From Paulownia fortunei (Eukaryota; Streptophyta; Magnoliopsida; Lamiales; Paulowniaceae): 64,000 nucleotides of DNA. The stretch spans positions 9,920,001 through 9,984,000 of the forward strand of contig CM033124.1 of assembly GCA_019321725.1 (NCBI GenBank). The letters run 5' to 3'. Made by a program: the position numbers and the translations under genes. A model generated the notes under the pieces. The model did not search any database and was not told where the DNA came from. It worked only from the letters and a program-made list of their open reading frames with translations. Shown one piece after another: positions 1-10,500 of the stretch; positions within the stretch are counted from its first letter, which is position 1, and the number at the start of each line of letters is the position of its first letter.

Positions 1-221
1 AGTAATGCTGATTAGTGGTATTTCTTTCTCACCTAAATAGATATTTAAAATGGTTAGGGATTGGTTTAAGCTCTATTGTAGATGTTTGCACCTCAGAAGG
101 TAAAAGTCTCTCATTAGATATTAGCACTTCAAGTATTTTTATGGCTTGGGATCAATCATGTCAATTGCAGAAACAACATTCACGTCAGTAGGACATCTCA
201 TGGCTTCAAAAATGTTATATT

Positions 222-605
222 TTAATATTTTGTAACCTCTCCATCAAATTCTATAATAAGAGTGCTATCATGAACATCAATCTTAGCTCGGGTTGTCTTC
301 ATGATTGGTCTTCCCAAAATAATGAGTGTAGGATTAGGGCATGTGTCATCCTCCATCTTAAGAGCATAAAAATCTGTAGGGAAAACATTATTCACCTGCA
401 CAAAAACATCTTCCACAACCCCTATTAGATATGCATTAGATCTATCAGCTAATTGTATGAAAACACCAGTTTATTTTAAAGGTCCTAGATTTAGAGAGAC
501 ATAAATAGAATATGGCATAATATTAATTAATGCTCCTAAATCTAACATGTATTTTTTAAATCTGGTCTTACCAATGGTATAAGGGATGGTAAAAGTGCCT
601 GAATC
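222..605 (-). pseudogene. gypsy retropepsin (aspartic protease) domain remnant
   Basis: Read on the minus strand, a segment near 481-550 gives L-D-L-G-A followed by N-I-M-P-Y-S-I-Y. This matches the plant gypsy protease active-site region (usually L-x-D-L-G-A-S). The domain continues through a stop codon into a 64-codon stretch (416 to 222) containing I-L-G-R-P and K-I-D-V-H-D-S, the usual C-terminal part of the fold. In the intact family this enzyme cuts the Gag-Pol polyprotein inside the virus-like particle. The in-frame stop and the absence of a long frame make it non-functional. Confidence 0.75.
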
Positions 606-1181
606 CTTACACTTTGGAGGGAGTTTTCATTGAAGAACCACCAAAACATTCTCCTCCACACTTACTTTTTCATCACACATCAACTTCCATTTGTTAGTGC
701 ATAGGTCTTTGAGAAACTTAACATATCGAGGCACTTGTTTAACCGCATCAAGATGAGGGATGTTTACTTCCACTTTTCAAAAAGTCTCAAGGATGTCATT
801 TTTTTCTCATTTTTCTTTGAATGTGTTACATAAGTATGAGAGAGAGGTTTAGGAGTGGTTACCGAATTTGCATTCTCCTTAGGATGAATAATCTTGTCAA
901 TAACTTTTTCAATTCGAAGAGTTATGATCAAATTATCCTCCTTAATTGATTTTTTATCTGAAGAAGGAACATGACATTGAGTGGATAGATTAGGTTAACG
1001 TTGAGCAAAAAACTTACCATTTGCATGAGTATGCAAAAAGGTTCTGAATGTTAAAAGTGTCTTTTGATCTCGTTGATGGCTTGTAAATTCTTGCAAAGTT
1101 TTTTCAAGAGATTTTGTATGTGGATCTAGAAAAGAAGAAAAGTTTAGTGGCTTTTGTGAATGTAGTGGTTAGGTATAGTTT

Positions 1182-2280
1182 TTATCTCCACAATAAAATT
1201 GGGATGATTTCTCCATTATGGATTGTTGTTTCAGAATATGGAGAATGAAAAGGCTTTTTGAATATGTTCATGACATTTGTGTGTGTTGAAAAATTTGGGC
1301 ATTCATTGGTGGAGTGTCCCATAAGTTTACAAATGTTGCAAACTTCTTCATGTTGCACATATCTGATTATCTTTACTTTTTTGACTTTCATGGCCTCAAC
1401 GTGTTTTGTTAAACTAACAATCCTAGCATTTAGATCATTTTTTTGACTAAGGTAATATTTTTCTTTATTAATATTAGCAAGATTTGATCTAATAGAACTT
1501 TGAAAGAATTAACACTATACCATGATTGAGAGTTTTCTGCCAAATGGTCTAGATATTCTAGAGTTTCATCAGATTATTTATCAAGAAACTCACCATTATA
1601 TATTATTTTAACAAATTATTTTGTTTCAAGAGTTAGACCTTCTTAAAAAAAACTAATTAAGTACCATTTTTCAAAACCATGATGTGGGCATGAATTTAAC
1701 AAAGTTTTAAATATTTCCCAACATTGAAAGACAACTTCAATAGAATTTTGAGAAAAAAATTTAGATTTGCTTTTCAAAGTAGTAATTTTATGAATTGGAA
1801 AAAACTTTTCAATTCATCTTGCATTTCTTGCCAAGTGCCAATTGACCTAGGTTTTAAAGAGTTAAGCCAAGTTTTTGCTTTATTTTTTAAAAAAAAATGA
1901 AATAATTTGAGTTTAACTATCTCATTTGGACAAGTTTGATCTTCTAAAGTGGCACATACTTCATCAAATTCTTTCAAATGCAAGTAAGGGCTTTCAGAGT
2001 CTAAACTATAGAAATTAGGAAGTAAAGGGATCATACCTACTTTGAATCGAAAGTTATTTGCATTGAGAGAAAAAATGAAACAAGAATGAGAAGAATTTCG
2101 AGGAGGTTTCGGGTAATAACGCGTGGTACACACATGTTGATTCTTATTTTCATCTTGGACACTTTCATTTTTAGCCATGATGCAAGTGTGTGGAGGTAAC
2201 TCAAATAAATTTCCAAACAAAGTTTTAGGATTATTTCTAACTAAACCATGTGAATTATGATTACAACACCATATGATCAT
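1182..2280 (-). pseudogene. gypsy gag (capsid and zinc knuckle) remnant
   Basis: The N-terminal block (2280 to 1774, 168 codons) carries the plant retrotransposon gag signature (PF03732-like): Y-L-H-L-K-E-F-D, then L-K-L-F-H-F-F-L and a K-A-K-T-W-L-N-S-L core. After a frame break, a second block (1391 to 1182) holds a CCHC zinc knuckle, C-x2-C-x4-H-x4-C, beginning C-N-I-C-K-L-M-G-H. Gag forms the particle and the knuckle binds the element RNA. The two blocks lie in different frames with stops between, so this is a pseudogene. Confidence 0.8.
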
Positions 2281-2354
2281 ATAACCATAAACAAAATAAA
2301 TACATAATATTTACAAAGGGAAAAAATTTACAAACCTGAATACTTACCTTGCCT

Positions 2355-2372
2355 TCTCCGGCAACGACACCA
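2355..2372 (-). other. gypsy primer-binding site (tRNA-Asp type)
   Basis: On the minus strand the sequence is TGGTGTCGTTGCCGGAGA. It differs at a few positions from the common plant gypsy site TGGCGCCGTTGCCGGGGA, which pairs with the 3' end of tRNA-Asp. It lies a few bases inside the LTR edge at 2379 and fixes the element as minus-strand. Confidence 0.75.
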
Positions 2373-2378
2373 AAATCT

Positions 2379-3500
2379 TGCTACAACTTTAAGGTTGCAA
2401 ACCCAAGTGTAGGTTGTACCAAGTAATAAATTTTTCGGGAGTCCGGGGTCGATCCACAGAGAAGTTATTTGAATTTTTTGGATTTATATTTCTTAAAAGA
2501 TGGACTGAATGTGGTTTAGATTATAAAGAAAATTTATATTATAACTAAAAAATCAAAGTAATAAAAGTATTGAGGATTAGGGATCCACTTTTGAGTTTTT
2601 GATAGATGAACGATTATTTATTCTTTTTACCTCTTTTAAATGTCATTATTGGAATCCATATATAATGAAGGTTCGATGGGATGATGTTATCAAATAACTC
2701 ATGCATTAAGGTAATCATGATATTGTCTTACTATTTGCAAATTATCTCTTAACACCAATATTTGTTTATGGGATCAAGTATTTATGCACACTTTTATCTA
2801 CAACAAATTAAGGTTTCACGTTAGCAGTCGGTATAGTGGAATCATACAATAAGCTAATTCAACCCAAGTATTTATTATGCCATTGTGATACATAGATGAC
2901 TACCAATAGAGAGAAATTTGTATATAGATTTTAGTTGTTTGGGAAACTCATAACTCCGACTTCAATAGTCATGGAGTACCGTTATCCGCCACTTAATTAG
3001 GAAAAGAAAAGAAAATAAAATAAAAGAAAGAAAAAAAGTCTACAAAACAAATAAAGTTAGAAAAAATACATATATATATATATATATGCAAATACTAATC
3101 ATAACAAGGGCTAGAAAGAAAAAAAATCCTCTTGTGAAAATTAATTCTTTAGAAACGGTTTAAGTTTTTGTCCATTTACTTTGAATACGTTACCATTTCT
3201 AGGATTCTCAATGTCAATCTGCCTATAAGGATATACCTATTTTACAATAAAATACCACTCTACCTTGATCTCAATTTTCCTGAAAATAAATGCAATCGAA
3301 AATTATAAAGCAAAACTTTTTGACAAATTTTAAATGTTTTTCTTGAAATTTTATTATCATGAATTTTTGTAATTCTTGCTTTAGGAATTTTAGAATTCTC
3401 ATATGCATCATTTCTCCATTCTTAAAGATCATTGATTTGCAATTTGTGCAATTTTGAAACTTCATGCACGAGGTCACCAACTGCAATGAATACTTAACTA
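2379..3500 (-). mobile_element. gypsy 5' LTR, left part (right boundary uncertain)
   Basis: The LTR edge is placed at the TG six bases beyond the primer site. About 60 bases in is a block (2437-2460) reading gggagtccggggtcgatcc, often seen near the primer-site end of plant gypsy LTRs. No coding signal was seen. It contains an AT dinucleotide run near 3068-3087. I could not fix the far end: the LTR may stop near 3500 or run to about 4250. Confidence 0.5.
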
Positions 3501-4260
3501 ATTCAGATTATAGTTATAATAATGAGACTTATTCAAAATATAAAGATTCCCTCTTTACTAATGACGCCGTTCTTGAACAAATCAATTAGTGAAGCTTCAG
3601 CGAGATCCCCTCGACTTTTAAGTTTGTACTGTTGAACTACCTTCAATGCTGAAATCCCTTTAGATGGCAAACTGACCTTTTCTCCAAGATCTTCAAATTC
3701 TTCTCCAGAAGAATTACGCCTATCTCCCAAAACGCTCACCCTCTTCTCCTGAAGAGTGAATAAAAACAAAAATAATTTACAAAGCTTGAAGCCATGTTCT
3801 TCACTCTTTAAAGCCGTGATCTTCTCTCTCTAAAGGTAGGAATTGCATCTTCAATCTTTGGATATATATGCAACATCAATTAAGTTTGAATCTCCACTTC
3901 AAAAGTGACTAGATACATTGCATAGAATAATACAAGATATATTAGGATCCTTTCCTTATCAAAAAAAGGATCCGAACTTATCTTTGTAAATAAAATCTTC
4001 CCATCAATAGAATCTAACCAAATCTACACAAGATAAACTAAGAAATTAATCCATAGAAGGTAATTCAATTAATTCTTGTGCAAGATAACAAAATTGCCAA
4101 TCAAATTTGCACAAGATAAACTAGGCAATTAATTCATAGAAGGTAAGTCAATCAATTCAATTAATTCTTGTGCAAGGTAACAAAATTGCCAATCAATGCT
4201 CATTAAATAAATCATAATTAATTATGATAGCATCATAATCAATCATGATCCTTTCAATAG
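3500..4260 (-). mobile_element. LTR-like segment, paralogous to about 53060-53900
   Basis: Sequence around 3541-3610 resembles 53095-53165: a ccctcttt block, then a gccgttcttg block, then a gcgagatcc block, in the same order and spacing. An open stretch on the minus strand (3769 to 3533) is not recognised as a known protein. At 53 kb the matching segment lies inside a copia integrase, so this looks like a repeat in its own right, probably an LTR. Confidence 0.4.
4027..4199. repeat. two-copy tandem duplication, about 83-92 bp unit
   Basis: The block starting cacaagataaacta at 4027 is repeated at 4110. Both copies continue through a catagaaggtaa segment and end in aaaattgccaatcaa. The second copy carries a short extra caatcaatt-type insertion. 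It lies at the right end of the LTR-like segment, next to the copia fragment. Confidence 0.75.
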
Positions 4261-5263
4261 CTATCATGTTGCCATCAACCACAATAACTATCATGTTATA
4301 TACTACGTCAAGGCACTGGAAGAATGAGTCATATGCTTTGAGGCACCAATGTTAACAATCCACCTCTCATTAATTTTAGATAGTAGACATGATTGGGTAT
4401 TACCTTGTTGTGCTACGGTAGCTATATATGAAGGTTGGGCAACTTTGAACTCTTATATAGGCCAGGAGGAGTGTATAAGTTTCTTCTAAATCTCTATATG
4501 CTGAGCAATAAATGGTATGGGTGATGGATTGGCTTTTGTTAGCTCTATGGTAGTTTCAGCAATGTGTGCAATGTTGTTTGCTGATCAGCTTTTGGGTTTC
4601 CAACTTGTTAGTTTCCTATGAATATCCTAACGCTTCTTTGGTGTGGTAGGGCTTATTACATTTATCACACCACAATTTACTACGTTTGGGATGTTGATTT
4701 TGGTTGTTAATAGAATCAACCTTCTTTGCTATGAGTGCCGAATTTTGCTTATTCTCTTGGTTATGTCGTTAAAGAATTTGGAAGCATCACCCTCTTATGA
4801 TACTCCTCATGTTTGACTTCAACAAAATCATCTCGAACGGATGGAAGAGGTTTGGTATTGAGGATTCTCACCCTAACCTTCAACAAATATGTTCTGCCAA
4901 TTTTCAGCTCCAAGGAGCTGATCAACCATGCCATCACAATAGATTTTCCCTCCTCCCATGTCCTGTAAGTGTCATCAATTCTTGCTGGTGGAGTATTCTC
5001 ATTGGTGAGATAACTTGACTTCTCTTTTCTTTTGATCACGAGTAACATGATTGAAATAATTGTGTTGTGTTATTTGAAGTGAGTAGATGATTTTGAAGTT
5101 TTGAAAAGAACTAGAGTTTGAGACTGAAGGATTCAGGTAGGCCCCGAGTAGAAGAGGATTCATTGATACACATGGCTTAAAAGTATTTTAGATGAATAGG
5201 AAAGAAAGAAAATTTTCACATTAGATGAATAAGGCCTACATGAATTGCTCAACTCTAATACCA
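4260..5263 (-). pseudogene. copia gag-protease fragment (Copia-A)
   Basis: The minus-strand block 5048 to 4761 carries the copia gag signature D-T-Y-R-T-W-E, S-I-V-M-A-W-L-I-S-S and K-I-G-R-T-Y-L. Further left (4368 to 4321) the reading W-I-V-N-I-G-A-S-K-H-M matches the copia protease site W-I-[VI]-D-S-G-A-S-x-H-M, with the catalytic Asp changed to Asn. Gag and protease lie in different frames. The same protein pieces recur at 54.5-55.5 kb in the same order (Copia-C). No integrase or RT follows to the left, so it is a truncated relic. Confidence 0.75.
5251..5263 (-). other. copia primer-binding site (initiator tRNA-Met type), decayed
   Basis: The minus-strand sequence TGGTATTAGAGTT is close to the usual copia site TGGTATCAGAGC. 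It lies about 200 bases upstream of the gag block, as expected, and puts the LTR to the right of 5264. Confidence 0.55.
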
Positions 5264-5660
5264 TGAACACAGAGTTTTTTAAATAATAATGCTTCTGGTT
5301 GTTTTATTTAATCAAGAAATGTATAATATAAGACTTATGGTGCCAAATATAGCTGACATAATCTTAGAGAATTAATAATCATAGAACAAAAAAAATAATA
5401 TACCAAAAATAAAAATAAAATAAATTAAAAAGTTTGACAGAGGATATCCTGAAATCAGGGTTATCTCCTAGTTGGTAACGAAATCACTGAAATCAAAGAT
5501 ATTTCCTTGACTTTTTAATAATTAACATTTTCTAGCCACTTTAATAGTCCAAGTTATCAATATAATTATCAATATCAATGTCATCAAAATAGGCATCATT
5601 GTGAACTATACCCAGGCCCTTATCATTTTGTACAACATTATGTTGAGTTCATGCGGTTTC
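5264..5660 (-). mobile_element. copia LTR remnant of Copia-A
   Basis: This stretch has no coding signal. Its right part (about 5500-5650) matches 55610-55710 next to Copia-C, including a tatttccttgactttt block and a cattttg(t/c)acaa block. Two fragments of one family therefore share both coding and flanking sequence. Confidence 0.5.
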
Positions 5661-6659
5661 GAGATACTTGGCACCGCAGAGAATTATGATTTGAATTAAA
5701 TATATATACATGCATATTTTGGTATTCCGTATATGATTTGATTAATCGGCTATATGATTTAATATCTATAAAATTAAAAAATCAACATCAAGTATTTAAT
5801 TAGAATTTATACCTGATGCTTTCGATTGATGATGATATTAAAAAAATGACTCAAGTTATTTTCTATCCATGAACGATTTTCAAGATTCTGCTGGATTAAT
5901 TCTCTTAGAGTTCCAATTCTATTGGATTTTCATCTACCCTAGTCGGCCATATGAGGGTATCTTTTAAGGAATCCCATCAATTCCATTACATTGAATAATT
6001 AATTGGATAGATAGTCAAAATCCTATTATTTAAATAACTATCTATCCAATTCTAGATACTTGCTTTGACGAGACAAGATAGTTTGTTGGTAAGTATCTTG
6101 TACTTATGACCTAGTTGATCATGGGTTCTAGTCACGTAGAGAGAAGTTAGAGAACCAACTAATATCCTCCTTTTATAAAATAAAAACTTTTAGTTACGTA
6201 ATTCGATGATGAATTAGAAAGTTCTTTTCCTAATTTCCATCCAACTTTGGCCAAGAATTTTCATAATCAAGTACCGTAGAAAATATAGGGGATTCTCCTA
6301 ATGGATCTTTTGTTGGCCACTTATAAAACTCCATATACAAAGATGATACACCCAAAATATATATATATATATATTTTGTGATTGGCATGTAAACTAGAAA
6401 TAAGTAGAAGAGCAGCATTATCATGCACAAGATTACAATGATACCTCAAGTCTAAAGAGTAATTCAAGCACAATCATAACGAGATAATTCCCATTCAAAA
6501 ATATTTTCTCCAATTAAGAATTTATGGACGGGATTTTTCAATGTATTAATGGGTTGAATTATTCAGTGCACTGATTCTCTCTCCACTTTGTTGTTGTTAT
6601 ATCTACCAGTGATTTCCTGAATCAAATAATATCACATTATTATGTACTTAGATCTTTGA

Positions 6660-6900
6660 TAAGACATTGGCTCATTTGCTTGCATAGTTATCCCGTTGTT
6701 ATCATAGTAGTATTGAATTAACAATAGTTGAAACTATACCAACTCTTAGATAAAAATTCGCATCCAAACAACCTCATTCACAACATCACATATTATGATG
6801 TATTCAATCTCAATGGTGGAATCTATGGTCATCTCTTGCTTGTATTCAGGTTGAATACAAATTTAGGCATTGACTTCGAATCTTCTACATCAGAATAGAA
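6660..6900 (-). pseudogene. copia RNase H remnant (Copia-1)
   Basis: Minus-strand translation near 6900-6660 gives E-Y-I-I-I-C-D and N-E-V-V-W-M-R-I-F-I, then Y-Y-D-N-N. These correspond to the copia RNase H elements E-Y-x-A, E-x-x-W-x-R and the D-N motif. In the active enzyme this domain removes the RNA template during reverse transcription. A stop follows the W-M-R-I-F-I segment, so it is broken. Confidence 0.65.
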
Positions 6901-7016
6901 GCTAGAATTGGTGAGGTATTCTAACTTTAATTCTCCACAACCGTAATGAATAAGATATACTTAGTCTTTTTTTAAGTACTTAAGAATCATCTTTACGACT
7001 TTCCAGTGCTCTTTGC

Positions 7017-7720
7017 CTAGATTAGATAGTGTCTACTCGTGACACTTAGAGAATGCACATTTTCTAGCCTAATACATAGCATTGTATACATTGTGCTTCT
7101 TATGGTGGATGCACAAGGTATATGAGTCATTCTTCCTCTTTCCTTTGAAGTCTTCAGGAACATATACCTTAAGAGAAAAATACCATGACTCATTTGCAAG
7201 AATCCCCTCTTGGATTCTTTCATGCTAAAGTTCTCTAGTATTTTATCTATGTACATAGATTGGGATAGGCTAAGCATTCTCTTAGATCTATCTCTATAGA
7301 TCTTGATCTCCAACACATAGGATGCTTATTTCAAATCCTTCATGGAGAACTATGTAGACAACCAAGCCTTTATTGACTTCAAAATCCCTACATCATTCCT
7401 AATGAGTACGATGTCATCAATGTACAATACAGGAAACACCATCACACTTCTACTAAGTTTCTTATACATACATGATTCTTCTGCATTCTTAAAAAAACTC
7501 AAAACGATTTGATTTCCTCATCAAATGGGATGTTCAAGCTTCTGGAAGTTTGGTTCAGTCTATAAATGGTCATTCTTATAGGTCACCATCTCCCCATCTA
7601 CTCTAGTTTTGCATTTGTAAATCCATTTGTAGCTAATGGGAACATTTCATTTTAGTGGATCCACAAAGGTCCATACTTTATTTGAGTACATAGAAGCCAT
7701 TTTGGATTGCATGGCTTCAT
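7017..7720 (-). pseudogene. copia reverse transcriptase remnant (Copia-1)
   Basis: From the right, the domain starts with T-F-V-D-P and Y-K-W-I-Y-K-C-K (about 7690-7600), the usual copia RT entry. The catalytic motif Y-I-D-D-I-V-L-I is read at 7424-7401. The C-terminal part (7316 to 7017) has K-I-Y-R-D-R-S-K-R-M, S-Q-S-M-Y-I-D-K-I-L and F-S-M-K-E-S-K-R-G-F, a copia signature shared with Copia-2 and Copia-3. The Y-x-D-D box is kept, but frame breaks at about 7550 and 7320 prevent a full product. Confidence 0.8.
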
Positions 7721-7949
7721 CCCATCTCCTTGAATCAATATCAGAAATTGCTTCTCCATAATTCCTTGGATCAACATCCAAGTAAATATCTTTCTTGTTA
7801 TTCTCTAACTAGAAATCTCTCTCTCAGGTAGCTTCGAGATGCTTTCGGATCTCCTAAGAGGTTGTGTATTGTAATGTTAGTTGTAGGTTCAAGCAACATT
7901 ACCTCATGTAGGACACTTTGTGGTTCTTAATTTCTTCAAATTCCATGAT

Positions 7950-8811
7950 CTCCACTATTCTATTTAATAGAAATTCCTTCTTAAGGAAGTTTTCACTTTT
8001 CGAATCAAATACCTTTTATTCCAAAGGATCATCAAAATAGTATCCAATGGGGATTCCTTTGAATACCCTACAACCTTAGATAACTGGATCTCATATCTAT
8101 CTTATCTGATCTAATAGGTTTGGTTTCTTCGCTCAGCTACCACCCCATTCAGTTGAGATATGCCAAAATGAGTCCACTGTGAGAGAATCTCATTCTATCT
8201 CAGATCATTAAGAAACTTACTACCTAAGTATTCGTCTATTTGATAGAACTTTAATACTTTAGCTAGTTTGATTCTCTACCTCATGCTTGAATTCTTTAAA
8301 CCTTTCAAAGATATCATGCTTGTATCTCCAAAGATACATATACCCAAAACCTAGAAAAGTTTTTGGTTAAGGTATTAAAGTAGGAATAATTTTCTCGTAC
8401 ACTAACACTTAGAGGACCACATATATCCATATGGATCAAATCCAAAGGATTAGAGCTCGCTCCACTTGCCCCATAAATGGTGATTTGGTCTTCTTTTCCT
8501 TGAGCCAAGATTCACAAGTTAGCATTTGTTACGAGCCTATGAGGTTAAGCACTTCTGCCATCTTGTGAATTTTTTCCTCAAAGAAATGACCTAATCTTAG
8601 CATGCCTCAAGTATGTTGAAGTTTGATTATCTAATTTTGTTGTTACTTGGTTGGATATGCAACAAAATGTTTTTAGGTTAGATATACCCTTTGTCAATGT
8701 ACCAACACAAATAAAAGAAATATGGAACATTTCCATGTTTTGATTCTTTAACCGAAACCCTCTATACCCAATAGAGATATTGTTCTTAACAATGTTTGGT
8801 GCTAAAGACAA
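7950..8811 (-). pseudogene. copia pre-integrase and integrase remnant (Copia-1)
   Basis: The block 8508 to 8314 reads D-L-I-H-M-D-I-C-G-P-L-S and N-Y-S-Y-F, which is the start of the integrase catalytic core including its first Asp. Upstream (8660-8520) is the degenerate zinc-binding region of the pre-integrase domain, with a readable L-R-H-A-K in the 8811-8578 frame. The enzyme normally inserts the element cDNA into host DNA. Frames change several times and the remaining catalytic residues cannot be followed in one frame. Confidence 0.7.
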
Positions 8812-9626
8812 AAAATTAATACTACCATAATTCCATCTAAAGCTAAGTAACCCACCATATGGCTAATAAAGTAATACTTGCTCTATTCTCAAGTCTAGGG
8901 GCCCTCTTTTTTCTTGTCATCCTCTGGAATTTTTTTGCAGATATATGATCATTATCTGGTATCCAATACTCAAAAATAATTGTCAATATAAATGGTTAAC
9001 TTCAATAAAGAACAAATTTAAATTAGAACTTTTCTAAGTTAATTAAGCAAGGAAATCCTTGCAGTTTCTCTTTCTATGCTCTGATTTTTTTGCAATGGTG
9101 ACAAACACTTATCTTACCTGAATTAATTTTCCAGTCTTGCCCCATTTTTGTCATTTAGTCACTTTTTCTCATTCTTTTTCTTAGACTTTTTGTCCAAGAG
9201 TAGGAAGATTCAACAAATAAAAAATAAGCTTATTCTGTTAGAGTCTCCTATATCATTTATAGGAGGTCGTTCTATAACAATCGAAGAAGATTTTTCTATA
9301 ATACTTGGAGAATGTGCATCTACAATACTTGTAGGAAGTGCTTCCACAACTTGTGTAGGAGTTGTTTCTGCAACTATTATAGTAGATTGGCGTCGGCTTA
9401 GTGTCAATTCAATAGTCTCTTAGTTGTTGTTGCATTTAGAATATAGCTTCAACAATCCTTAGCTATTCTCGTAGCTATGGAAGTTTACTTCTTATTGAGC
9501 CATGGCACCATATGACTGCCTAACGGTTGACAAGTTCCACTTGTGCTTTTTTTATCACTTTTACAAACTATATAATTTGCATTTGAAGACCTAATTAGAT
9601 CAAAAGTAGAACATTTAGGGTACCAA

Positions 9627-9710
9627 AGTCCCACATTGAGTGTCTATCAAGCTATCGCCACTTTTCTATCAATTGTCTATAGACTAAACTTTTCAACAAC
9701 TATAAATAGA
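9627..9710 (+). promoter_or_regulatory. promoter-like segment, left copy (AGTCCCACATTG and TATAAATAG)
   Basis: AGTCCCACATTG (9627-9638) resembles the plant snRNA upstream element RTCCCACATCG. A strong TATAAATAG lies at 9701-9709. The spacing, about 62 bases between them, is too long for a normal snRNA promoter. The box is followed by a pyrimidine-rich stretch like an LTR or gene leader. An LTR promoter is the more likely source. Confidence 0.4.
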
Positions 9711-9964
9711 CCCCCACAATTTTTAGATTTCATTTGTTCTCATCCTTGCACTTCTCTTCTAACATTCAAATACTCTAAGAGATCGTTCTATAACAATCGA
9801 AGAAGATTTTTCTATAATACTTGGAGAATGTGCATCTACAATACTTGTAGGAAGTGCTTCCACAACTTGTGTAGGAGCTGTTTCTACAACTATTATAGTA
9901 CATTGGCGTCGGCTTAGTGTCAATTCAATAGTTTCTCAGTTGTTGTTGCATTTAGAATATAGCT

Positions 9965-10150
9965 TCAACAATCCTTAGCTATTCTCGTAGCTATGGAAGT
10001 TTGCTTCTTATTGAACCATGGCACCATACGACTGCCTAACGGTTCACAAGTTCCACTTGTGCTTTTTCTATCACTTTTACAAACTATATAATTTGCATTT
10101 GAAGACCTAATTAGATCAAAAGTAGAACATTTAGGGTACCAAAGTCCCAC
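9965..10150 (-). pseudogene. copia RNase H fragment, right copy of the tandem unit
   Basis: The minus-strand 61-codon frame reads G-L-W-Y-P-K, F-D-L-I, then D-R-K-S-T-S-G-T-C and W-F-N-K-K-Q. This is the start of a copia RNase H domain (usual D-R-K-S-T-S-G and W-x-S-K-K-Q). The second Asp region (usual G-Y-S-D-A-D) is degraded to S-S-N-A-N. The homologous fragment lies at 9449-9634. Both join promoter-like DNA at the same point, so the chimera predates the duplication. It differs from the RNase H of Copia-1 and Copia-2, pointing to another copia lineage. Confidence 0.7.
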
Positions 10151-10225
10151 ATTAAGTGTCTATCAAGCTATCGCCACTTTTCTATCAATTGTCTATAGAC
10201 TAAACTTTTCAACAACTATAAATAG
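10143..10225 (+). promoter_or_regulatory. promoter-like segment, right copy
   Basis: This repeats the left copy exactly 516 bases on: AGTCCCACATTA at 10143-10154 and TATAAATAG at 10217-10225. One base of the upstream motif differs between copies. The leader after it runs into unique sequence at 10299. Confidence 0.4.
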
Positions 10226-10298
10226 ACCCCCACAATTTTTAGATTTCATTTGTTCTCATCCTTGCACTTCTCTTCTAACATTCAAATACTCCAAGAGA

Positions 10299-10500
10299 GT
10301 CCTAAACATTCTTTGATTCGTTGCTCTTTATATTTGTAGTATTACTATCTCAAGAAGAGATCGTAGTATCTTGGATGATGATTGTCGATAAACCATGAGT
10401 ACCCATGGAGGACAAAGTTTATCTTAAAAAAAAACTAACTTTTGCCTTGACCAACATTCCCAACTGATACTTTGAAAGAATTTTTCTAGCCATTAAATAA
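10299..10500. other. spacer with no recognised feature
   Basis: This is unique sequence after the tandem unit. It might be the continuation of the leader or LTR belonging to the promoter-like segment. No open frame was recognised. Confidence 0.3.

Larger units (their letters stand above)
1..2378 (-). mobile_element. Ty3/gypsy-like element, internal gag-protease part, cut by window start
   Basis: The minus strand reads primer-binding site (2355-2372), gag (2280 to 1182), then a retropepsin domain (about 605-222). This is the order expected of a gypsy polyprotein read leftward. Reverse transcriptase and integrase would lie beyond position 1. The tRNA-Asp-type primer site and the protease sequence resemble the Athila/Tat side of plant gypsy elements. 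Several frame breaks show it is decayed. The LTR to the right starts at 2379. Confidence 0.8.
5700..9215 (-). mobile_element. decayed Ty1/copia element (Copia-1)
   Basis: Read leftward the order is degenerate gag end, pre-integrase and integrase (8811 to about 7950), RT (about 7720-7017), RNase H (6900-6660) and LTR-like sequence (6600-5700). This integrase-before-RT order defines copia. Nearly every domain recurs in the same order in Copia-3 (55.7-59.5 kb). The two run parallel up to a shared aggaagattcaaca at 9205-9218 and 59501-59514. The RT motif Y-I-D-D is intact but stops and frameshifts are frequent. No second LTR or TSD was found. Confidence 0.75.
9267..10298. repeat. 516-bp direct tandem duplication
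   Basis: The unit starting tcgttctataacaatcga at 9267 starts again at 9783, and ctc(t/c)aagaga closes both copies at 9782 and 10298. The offset is exactly 516 at every anchor checked (start, TATA-like box, end). Only a handful of differences are visible. Each unit holds, left to right, an imperfect short-repeat segment, a minus-strand copia RNase H fragment, and a plus-strand promoter-like segment. It lies between Copia-1 and the plus-strand LTR. Confidence 0.9.
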
